From positions 2,091 through 9,569 of the forward strand of contig DFXX01000045.1 of NCBI GenBank assembly GCA_002381765.1: a stretch of DNA of 7,479 bases, in the 5' to 3' direction. Below, one piece after another: positions 1-5,035 of the stretch. The notes under the pieces were generated by a model that was not told the origin of the DNA, made no database searches, and worked only from the letters and a program-made list of their open reading frames with translations. A program made the position numbers and the translations under genes. Numbering within the stretch: the first letter of the stretch is position 1; each line of letters starts with the position of its first letter. This DNA comes from Bacteriovoracaceae bacterium UBA4097. Lineage in GTDB: Bacteria > Bdellovibrionota > Bacteriovoracia > Bacteriovoracales > Bacteriovoracaceae.

Positions 1-713
1 CCAGAATTGCCCTGGAAAGAATCAAGATTCGCACTAAAATAAAAGGGATGATTATTATTTCTTACCTTGGCCCCTGCAGCGACTTTAAGGGGAAGACCTG
101 ATGGATTTCCAATGATAACAAGATTCTCCTGATCTCTCACTCTCCCTTGAGTCCTAAGCTTTAAGGGAGAGCGGTCCATGACTTTTCGGTCCAGTTGAAC
201 CAGCCCATAATCAAGACCCAAATCCATATTAAGGATACTTGTGATAACTTTCTTACAGCTATAGATATTTTGAGAAGGAATATTCTTTCCCGCCTCTCCA
301 TTGTTCTCTACTTTGAAATCAAAGACCCACTTGTACTCGTTACAAAAGTTTTCAACTTGCGCGCAGTGGCCCGCAGTTAAGATGAGATCGGGAGCAACTA
401 AAAAACCACTGCACATTCCTGGATTGGGCTGATGAACAAATCTCTCTTCAGAGCAAAAGGAGATATCTGGGTCCCCTTCCTTTTTCATAAGTTCTTCTAG
501 TGATAACTGCTCAAGGAGATTTGAGCTATGGGAGATACTGGATATTTTATTCTTGGAGATCATGGTGGCAGCGGATTTTGCCCAGTCCTGATATTGAAGA
601 GGACTCTCATGAACCTCAAGCCGGTGATCATCCCCGTAGATAACAGCATCGGGGCCATAGGCATGGGCCAAAAGCGAGCTACTCATCAAGACGAGGCCGA
701 ACAGTATCTTCAT
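1..713 (-). CDS. Secreted trypsin-like serine peptidase (S1 family), 3' end outside window
   Basis: Translating the minus strand from ATG at 713 gives 237 codons without a stop before the window edge. Residues 1-18 form a Sec signal peptide (MKILFGLVL core, AHA cleavage site after residue 18), so the product is probably exported. The peptidase core shows the catalytic triad: His116 in LTAGHC, Asp168 in GLDYGLVQLD, and Ser237 in FQGNS, the last complete codon in view. Cys101 and Cys117 flank the His motif as in the usual S1 disulfide. A segment at 24-36 (VIYGDDHRLEVHE) resembles the entry strand of bacterial V8/trypsin-like enzymes, from memory. AGGAGA lies at 719-724, 5 bases before the start. 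Substrate specificity cannot be judged because the S1-pocket region is missing. The gene is divergent from the nucleotidase gene. An exported protease fits a scavenging or predatory lifestyle, but that is inference. Confidence 0.9.
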   Translation of the reverse strand, partial: MKILFGLVLMSSSLLAHAYGPDAVIYGDDHRLEVHESPLQYQDWAKSAATMISKNKISSISHSSNLLEQLSLEELMKKEGDPDISFCSEERFVHQPNPGMCSGFLVAPDLILTAGHCAQVENFCNEYKWVFDFKVENNGEAGKNIPSQNIYSCKKVITSILNMDLGLDYGLVQLDRKVMDRSPLKLRTQGRVRDQENLVIIGNPSGLPLKVAAGAKVRNNNHPFYFSANLDSFQGNS

Positions 714-737
714 TAAGATCTCCTACAGGATATTGAG

Positions 738-766
738 TTTATATCCCGAATTTGCGGCAAAACCAA
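738..766 (-). promoter_or_regulatory. Putative sigma70-type promoter of the serine peptidase gene
   Basis: Read on the minus strand, TTGGTT (-35, 761-766) is followed after 17 bases by TATAAA (-10, 738-743). Transcription would begin near 731, about 18 bases before the ATG, leaving room for the AGGAGA site. The -10 is good and the -35 is weak (3 of 6). Confidence 0.4.
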
Positions 767-790
767 CGCGGAGTGTAAAAATCTCTCTAT

Positions 791-819
791 TTGACTGAAA
801 GTTCGTAAAAAGAGACACT
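791..819 (+). promoter_or_regulatory. Putative promoter of the HAD nucleotidase gene
   Basis: TTGACT (-35, 791-796) is followed after 17 bases by GACACT (-10, 814-819). The -35 matches 5 of 6 consensus bases and the -10 only 3 of 6. The implied start near 826 gives a leader of about 20 bases before the ATG at 847. It is back to back with the peptidase promoter. Confidence 0.35.
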
Positions 820-846
820 TTATTTCTCAAAATCACAAGGATAAGT

Positions 847-2217
847 ATGGGAATATACGTAAATCGAACACTCAATATGAAGCAGATCGCGGCCATTGGC
901 TTCGACATGGATTATACCCTTGTTCGTTATGATTCAGAAGCCTTTGAAGAGATGACCTATCGGGAAATCAAAAAGAAGCTCTGCCAGGTTCGAAATTATC
1001 CTGAAGTTATTAATGAATTAAAATTTAAATTCAATCTCGCTATTCGCGGTCTGGTAATCGATAAGCCTCTGGGAAATATCTTAAAGCTCTCGACCTATAG
1101 TAAGGTCAAGCATGCCTTTCATGGTATGAAGGAGATGGACTTTAAAGAGCAGCAAAGAATCTATCAGGGTCTTACCATCGATTTGAATGATTCAGCTCGC
1201 TTTGCCATCGTGGATACTACCTTCTCTATAGCCTACTGTGTGCTCTACATGCAGATCGTTGAACTGAAGGACATGAATCCTGAACTTAATATTCCGGATT
1301 ATAAAACCATTGAACAAGATCTTCTGGAAGCTTTGGATCTCTCCCATAGAGATGGCTCTCTTAAAGATCAGGTTCGAAAGAATGTGAAGAAGTTTATCGT
1401 GCAAGATCCGGAAGCCGTTCGGGCCTTAGAGAGATTTAAAAAGCACGGAAAAAAACTTTGGGTCATCACCAACTCCGATTATGCTTACTCTCGACTTCTC
1501 CTGGATTACGCCATTACTCCTTTTTTAAAGGATCATAAAAGTTGGGCGGAGCTCTTTAATCTTGTGATCACTCTGGCCAATAAGCCGAGATTTTTTACCG
1601 ACAAAATGCCACTTCTTCAGGTAAATCCTCAAAATGGTCTTATGAAAAATCATGAAGGTCCAATTGTGGATGGTATTTATCAAGGGGGAAGTGCCAATGT
1701 TATTCAAAAGCATGCTGGACTCTCCGGGGAGCAAATCCTCTACCTAGGAGATCATATTTACGGGGATGTTCTTTCCATCAAAAAAACCTGTAACTGGCGA
1801 ACGGCCCTGGTGATTGAAGAACTCATTCATGAAAGAGCTGCCCTAAGTAAGACCGCTGAAATTTCTAAAGATATTCAGCTTCTTATGAATGAGAAAATCC
1901 AATATGAATTAAAGCTCGATGATCTCTTTGATCGAGAAATTGAAAAAGGCAAAAGACCGGATAAAGAAAAAATTCAGTCTCATTTTCAGAAGATCGAAAA
2001 AGTGGATAAGAAGATTGGAAAACTTATTAAGAGCCATACTCAATTCTTTAATCCTTACTGGGGAGAAACCATGCGTGCCGGGGTTGAGCCAAGCCGCCTG
2101 GCCGGGCAGATCGAGAAGTATGCCTGTATCTACATGGCAAAGATCGCAGACTTCGTGGATTACTCACCGAGAAGTTACTTTCGACCTAAGAAGAAAATTC
2201 TCGCCCACGAGGATTAA
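847..2217 (+). CDS. HAD-superfamily 5'-nucleotidase, cN-II (purine 5'-nucleotidase) type
   Basis: This 456-residue cytosolic protein matches the cN-II/5_nucleotid family along its whole length. It likely removes phosphate from purine nucleoside monophosphates such as IMP or GMP (family knowledge). Motif I is DMDYT (Asp20 nucleophile, Asp22), motif II is VITNSDY (Thr208), the KPRFF segment carries Lys246, and GDHIYGD supplies Asp302 and Asp307. All five sit in the order known from human NT5C2. The NWRTALVIEEL stretch after the last motif and the charged helical region at 325-400 also follow that enzyme, and the C-terminus (SYFRPKKKILAHED) matches its end, so the protein appears intact. The ATG at 847 is preferred over the in-frame ATG at 877 because AAGGA lies 5 bases upstream at 837-841. 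Its last 32 bases overlap the convergent regulator gene. The exact substrate is not determined. Confidence 0.9.
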   Translation: MGIYVNRTLNMKQIAAIGFDMDYTLVRYDSEAFEEMTYREIKKKLCQVRNYPEVINELKFKFNLAIRGLVIDKPLGNILKLSTYSKVKHAFHGMKEMDFKEQQRIYQGLTIDLNDSARFAIVDTTFSIAYCVLYMQIVELKDMNPELNIPDYKTIEQDLLEALDLSHRDGSLKDQVRKNVKKFIVQDPEAVRALERFKKHGKKLWVITNSDYAYSRLLLDYAITPFLKDHKSWAELFNLVITLANKPRFFTDKMPLLQVNPQNGLMKNHEGPIVDGIYQGGSANVIQKHAGLSGEQILYLGDHIYGDVLSIKKTCNWRTALVIEELIHERAALSKTAEISKDIQLLMNEKIQYELKLDDLFDREIEKGKRPDKEKIQSHFQKIEKVDKKIGKLIKSHTQFFNPYWGETMRAGVEPSRLAGQIEKYACIYMAKIADFVDYSPRSYFRPKKKILAHED

Positions 2218-3064
2218 TACTGAAGCGAGCGGCAAAGGGCGAGGGCCCTAGTTCCTGAATAAGATTCAGTGATATTTCTTTATCCAGCACCCACTTGATT
2301 AAATTCTCTATGGTGTATTTGCGGTATTGGTTGAGAAAATTCACAACTTCATCAGAGACCTTTCCGGTAAATTCTTTAAGATGAGGTTCTGCCACATAGC
2401 TCAGAGCCAACTGATCTCCACTGCCCTCTCTTCTGAGTTTGAAGTCAGTCTGGAAAAACATCTGCTTTCCGATATAGGCATCCAGAACTTCCTCAATGGT
2501 GGATAATTTCTGCCATTCTACTCCATAGTGATCCCAATAAATTCCGTTATGCCCAACTTCTACAATCTTTCGGATTTCACTCGAGTTCGCTCTGCCGATT
2601 TTAATATAGAAACTCATAAGATCAGCAATCAACTGGAAATTTACAAGATTATCAAAATCTAAAAAGAACTCTGGCTCTAGACCGGTGGAAGAGATAAATT
2701 CAGCGACTTGAGCAGAATTTTCTCTCTCCAGGCTTTGCAGGAAGGGATAGATTTCCCGCGCCTTCACGGCACGAGCATTGCGATACTTCTTGGGAATCTT
2801 AAATCCTTGCGAAACCTCAGCACTGTTGAATTTCACAGGTGAATGACGATCGATTATTCCGGTCTCTAAGGATTCGGGCGGAATGGAGGTAAACCTCGCA
2901 AACAGAAACCATTGGGGTGCCGATGGGATCAAGAGATTATGTTCCATCTTAGAGAGCGCACTTTGCGAGCACCCAATGGCATGGGCCACATTGGCCTGGT
3001 TTAACTTTTTGAATTTTCGCGCGGCCTTCATTATGGGGCCAACTGAATACATTGGTTCGTTCAT
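2186..3064 (-). CDS. XRE-type helix-turn-helix transcriptional regulator with C-terminal sensor-like domain
   Basis: The predicted product has 292 residues. Residues 9-45 form a Cro/CI-like HTH: a first helix around MKAARKFKKLNQ, then NVAHAIGCSQSALSKME, the typical recognition-helix pattern. A linker (46-95) leads to a 180-residue C-terminal region. Its pattern (AREIYPFLQSLE..., GLEPEFFLDFDNLVNF..., LSTIEEVLDAYI..., LALSYVAEP) resembles ligand-sensing domains of the Arabinose_bd/V4R sort; this is inference from memory, not a firm match. The ORF is open up to an ATG at 3148. I chose 3064 because AAAGGGGA (3071-3078) sits 6 bases upstream and a plausible promoter would start transcription near 3082, downstream of 3148. 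The extra 28 residues also look like translated AT-rich promoter DNA. It is divergent from the oxygenase gene and may regulate it and itself. The ligand is unknown. Confidence 0.8.
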   Translation of the reverse strand: MNEPMYSVGPIMKAARKFKKLNQANVAHAIGCSQSALSKMEHNLLIPSAPQWFLFARFTSIPPESLETGIIDRHSPVKFNSAEVSQGFKIPKKYRNARAVKAREIYPFLQSLERENSAQVAEFISSTGLEPEFFLDFDNLVNFQLIADLMSFYIKIGRANSSEIRKIVEVGHNGIYWDHYGVEWQKLSTIEEVLDAYIGKQMFFQTDFKLRREGSGDQLALSYVAEPHLKEFTGKVSDEVVNFLNQYRKYTIENLIKWVLDKEISLNLIQELGPSPFAARFSINPRGREFSS

Positions 3065-3070
3065 TGGACT

Positions 3071-3078
3071 TCCCCTTT
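3071..3078 (-). promoter_or_regulatory. Ribosome binding site that fixes the regulator start
   Basis: Minus-strand AAAGGGGA ends 6 bases before the ATG at 3064. It supports the shorter 292-residue regulator over a 320-residue version starting at 3148, which has only a TGAGG-like site upstream. Confidence 0.6.
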
Positions 3079-3088
3079 GCTTAAAGCT

Positions 3089-3117
3089 ATTCTCTTGCGC
3101 ATAAATAGTGATGTAAA
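3089..3117 (-). promoter_or_regulatory. Putative promoter of the HTH regulator gene
   Basis: On the minus strand TTTACA (-35, 3112-3117; 5 of 6 consensus) is followed after 17 bases by GAGAAT (-10, 3089-3094; 4 of 6). The -35 lies inside the palindrome at 3108-3127, so a protein bound there would block it. Confidence 0.4.
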
Positions 3118-3127
3118 TGAACGTCAC
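3108..3127. promoter_or_regulatory. Imperfect palindrome, candidate operator between divergent regulator and oxygenase
   Basis: GTGATGT (3108-3114) and ACGTCAC (3121-3127) are inverted copies with one mismatch in seven, separated by AAATGA. The site covers the -35 of the regulator promoter and lies just upstream of the TATAAA element serving the oxygenase gene. Its size (two 7-base half-sites, 13-base centre-to-centre) suits a dimeric HTH protein. Binding by the adjacent regulator is inference. Confidence 0.4.
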
Positions 3128-3138
3128 ATGAATATAAA
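3111..3138 (+). promoter_or_regulatory. Possible weak promoter of the oxygenase gene
   Basis: TATAAA (3133-3138) is a good -10 element, placing transcription start near 3145, about 18 bases before the ATG. The best -35 is ATGTAA at 3111-3116 with a 16-base spacer, a poor match. This suggests the promoter is weak or needs an activator. Confidence 0.25.
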
Positions 3139-3162
3139 ACCTGATCATCTTGGTGCCTCAAT

Positions 3163-3639
3163 ATGCTTAAGCGTCCAGAACTTTTTCAGAACGGGTTTCA
3201 TCTCTCACATTTTCCATTGAGTGAAGAACTCAGAGAAGCCGTTCATCAGGAGAACTGGGAAGGGATCGATGCAGAGTTTAAAAAACTGACTTCACCCGAA
3301 GGTGCACTCTTTAAGTTTCTCCAGGCCTTCCATGAATTTCATCAGATTGAATTTATCATTAGTCTCAGAGATGCTTCTCATGACTGGGAAGAAGATGGCA
3401 TCTGGCATGATGATGGATCGCGGGTCTTTGCCTTTTCACTCTCCCTCACTCTGGATTCTGACTCTCTGAAAGGTGGGCGCTTAGGTATCAGACGAAAAGG
3501 CGAGGAGTATTATATGCAAATCCCCACGCCTGCTTTTGGAGGGATCATTCTTTTCTTAACCGGCATCTATGGTTTTGAGCACAAGATCCATCAAGTTACC
3601 CAGGGTCGCAGAGTGATCATCGCTGGCTGGTGCAGCTAA
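3163..3639 (+). CDS. Small 2-oxoglutarate/Fe(II)-dependent oxygenase (2OG-FeII_Oxy family)
   Basis: The 158-residue cytosolic protein carries the signature of Fe(II)/2-oxoglutarate dioxygenases. These are the HxD motif His82-Asp-Asp84 in WHDDGSR, the distal His140 in EHKIHQVTQGRR (matching HxVxxVTxGxR of prolyl-hydroxylase-like members), and Arg150, expected to hold the 2-oxoglutarate carboxylate. The core between them (FSLSLTLDSDSLKGGRLGI) fits the jelly-roll strands with the typical GG. It is short for the family, with about 80 residues before the first metal ligand. The ATG at 3163 is the only start after the in-frame stop at 3142-3144. Its SD is weak (GGTG at 3152-3155). The gene is divergent from the HTH regulator, and its stop codon overlaps that of the VOC gene. 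The substrate, whether a protein side chain or a small molecule, cannot be told from sequence. Confidence 0.8.
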   Translation: MLKRPELFQNGFHLSHFPLSEELREAVHQENWEGIDAEFKKLTSPEGALFKFLQAFHEFHQIEFIISLRDASHDWEEDGIWHDDGSRVFAFSLSLTLDSDSLKGGRLGIRRKGEEYYMQIPTPAFGGIILFLTGIYGFEHKIHQVTQGRRVIIAGWCS

Positions 3640-4097
3640 GAGTATAACTGGATAAAGCGCTCTTGAATTTGAGAGGCCGTGAGATCTTCGGTGTGGGTCG
3701 CAATAATCCATTCATGTCCAAAGGGATCCTTGATTCTGCCAGCACGGTCACCATAGAACTGCTCTCTGATAGGAAAGATGACTTTGGCGCCGCTACTTAC
3801 CGCCTCGGCCACAAAAGTCTCTACATCATCTACATAAAGCTGAAGAACGACCGATGTTCCGCCTACACTTTCGGGTGCAGGATTTAACTCAGGGTTCTCT
3901 TCACTCAGCATAATGATGGTGTCAGTTATCCGCATTTCCGCATGAACCACCACTCCATCGGGATCCACGAGCTTCATGGTCGTCTCGGCCCCAAAAGCGC
4001 GGTTATAAAACTCCAGGGCCTTGCGAGCATCTTTCACAACTAACTGAGCATTCAGGGTCTTATAGGACTGAGGGACGTAATTAGGAATGATCGACAT
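3636..4097 (-). CDS. VOC-superfamily protein, PhnB/glyoxalase-like
   Basis: The 153-residue protein matches the PhnB-like branch of the vicinal oxygen chelate (VOC) superfamily (glyoxalase/bleomycin-resistance fold). The order of signatures is typical: LVVKDARKALEFYNRAFGAE (19-38), PDGVVVHAEMRI (46-57), GGTSVVLQLYVDDVE (79-93), then FYGDRAGRIKDPFGHEWIIATHTED (114-138). The family includes 3-demethylubiquinone methyltransferase-like proteins and many of unknown role, so no reaction is assigned. The ORF is open up to 4229 inside cysK, but the ATG at 4097 follows a near-perfect SD site by 5 bases and gives the normal family length. It is the last gene of the transketolase-cysK operon, 10 bases after the cysK stop. 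Its TAG stop (3636-3638) overlaps the TAA stop of the convergent oxygenase gene. Confidence 0.88.
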   Translation of the reverse strand: MSIIPNYVPQSYKTLNAQLVVKDARKALEFYNRAFGAETTMKLVDPDGVVVHAEMRITDTIIMLSEENPELNPAPESVGGTSVVLQLYVDDVETFVAEAVSSGAKVIFPIREQFYGDRAGRIKDPFGHEWIIATHTEDLTASQIQERFIQLYS

Positions 4098-4101
4098 GAG
4101 G

Positions 4102-4109
4102 ACCTCCTT
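4102..4109 (-). promoter_or_regulatory. Strong ribosome binding site of the VOC gene, overlapping the cysK stop
   Basis: Minus-strand AAGGAGGT is fully complementary to the 16S 3' end and sits 5 bases before the ATG at 4097. It shares bases with the cysK TAA stop (4108-4110), as expected for coupled translation. It decides the VOC start against upstream in-frame codons inside cysK. Confidence 0.75.
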
Positions 4110-5019
4110 AGGCTTCAAATAAACCAGGAACCGAAAGGTATCTCTCTCCAGTATCGTAGCAAAAAGTGAGCACTCGGCCCTTATGACCTTCTGAGAGATG
4201 TTTTTTAACAGCAGCAAGGACCGCTCCACTAGATACCCCTACAAAGATGCCTTCTTCCTTGGCACTTCTTCTGGTCATCTCGAAGGCTTCTTCTTTGGTG
4301 ATGGTAATAATCCCGTCTAAGAGCTCTCTCTCTACAATAGAGGGAACAAAGCCCGCTCCTAAGCCTTGCAAAGGATGAGGTCCAGGATTTCCTCCTGAAA
4401 GAACTGGGGAATCGGCCGGCTCAACAGCAATGACTTTAAGCTTGGGAAATTTTTCTTTTAAAATTTTTCCCACTGCCGTGATATGACCACCGGTCCCGAT
4501 ACCGGTAATAAGATAGTCAAATCCCTCGGGAAAATCCTTTAGAATTTCCTGAGCGGTGGTTTCTCGATGAATTTTGAGATTGTCTTGATTATCAAATTGC
4601 ATGGGCATCCATGCATTCTTTTCTGACTTTAAGAGTTCCTGGGCCTTCTCAATCGCTCCCTTCATTCCCTTCTCGCGAGGAGTGAGTACCAAGGTTGCTC
4701 CATAAGCGGCCATGATCTGCCGACGTTCAACCGACATAGACTCTGGCATAACGACAATGAGTCTATACCCCTTAACGGCACTCACCATGGCAAGCCCGAT
4801 TCCGGTATTTCCAGAAGTGGGCTCGATGATGGTCATCCCCGCCGTAAGATCCCCTCTTTTCTCTGCCCCTTCTATCATAGAAAGCGCAATGCGGTCCTTA
4901 ATAGAGGCCCCAGGATTCTGCCTCTCAAGCTTCATCCACACCTCGGCGTCACTGAACAATCTTCTCATTTTTACGTGAGGAGTGTTTCCAATAAGACCAA
5001 GAATAGATTCACTTTTCAT
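4108..5019 (-). CDS. cysK: Cysteine synthase A (O-acetylserine sulfhydrylase)
   Basis: This 303-residue PLP enzyme makes L-cysteine from O-acetylserine and sulfide in the cytosol. The PLP lysine is Lys41 in NPGASIKDR. The substrate loop is PTSGNTG (67-73), the PLP phosphate loop GIGTGGH (173-179), and the pyridine-nitrogen contact lies in GVSSGA (261-266). The GPHPLQGLGAGFVPS stretch (213-227) and the C-terminal GERYLSVPGLFE favour CysK over CysM or cystathionine beta-synthase, and the length is normal. The ATG at 5019 is preceded by GAGGAGG (5025-5031). The gene is second in the operon, 16 bases after the transketolase stop and 10 before the VOC gene. I see no cysE or sulfate-assimilation gene nearby in this window. 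The assignment to this fold is certain; the sulfur donor and CysK-versus-CysM choice are inferred from motifs. Confidence 0.93.
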   Translation of the reverse strand: MKSESILGLIGNTPHVKMRRLFSDAEVWMKLERQNPGASIKDRIALSMIEGAEKRGDLTAGMTIIEPTSGNTGIGLAMVSAVKGYRLIVVMPESMSVERRQIMAAYGATLVLTPREKGMKGAIEKAQELLKSEKNAWMPMQFDNQDNLKIHRETTAQEILKDFPEGFDYLITGIGTGGHITAVGKILKEKFPKLKVIAVEPADSPVLSGGNPGPHPLQGLGAGFVPSIVERELLDGIITITKEEAFEMTRRSAKEEGIFVGVSSGAVLAAVKKHLSEGHKGRVLTFCYDTGERYLSVPGLFEA

Positions 5020-5035
5020 GAGGGCCTCCTCAGGT

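Noticed and set aside
195..716. Two plus-strand ORFs of about 60 codons
   Set aside because: They lie antisense to the serine peptidase, whose signal peptide and catalytic motifs are clear, and their translations show no recognisable features.
2236..2249. GC-rich hairpin AGGGC-GAGG-GCCCT just after the nucleotidase stop
   Set aside because: Considered as a terminator, but the stem is only 5 bp, no T-run follows, and it lies within the regulator coding sequence.
1919..2251. 110-codon plus-strand ORF
   Set aside because: Shadow of the nucleotidase gene in another frame; its sequence is low-complexity and basic with no motif, and the nucleotidase frame matches cN-II through this region.
3065..3148. 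28-residue N-terminal extension of the regulator (start at 3148)
   Set aside because: It covers the probable promoter and palindrome, and a better ribosome binding site precedes the ATG at 3064.
4098..4229. 44-residue N-terminal extension of the VOC protein
   Set aside because: It would be translated from inside cysK in another frame. The strong SD at 4102-4109 and normal family length favour the ATG at 4097.
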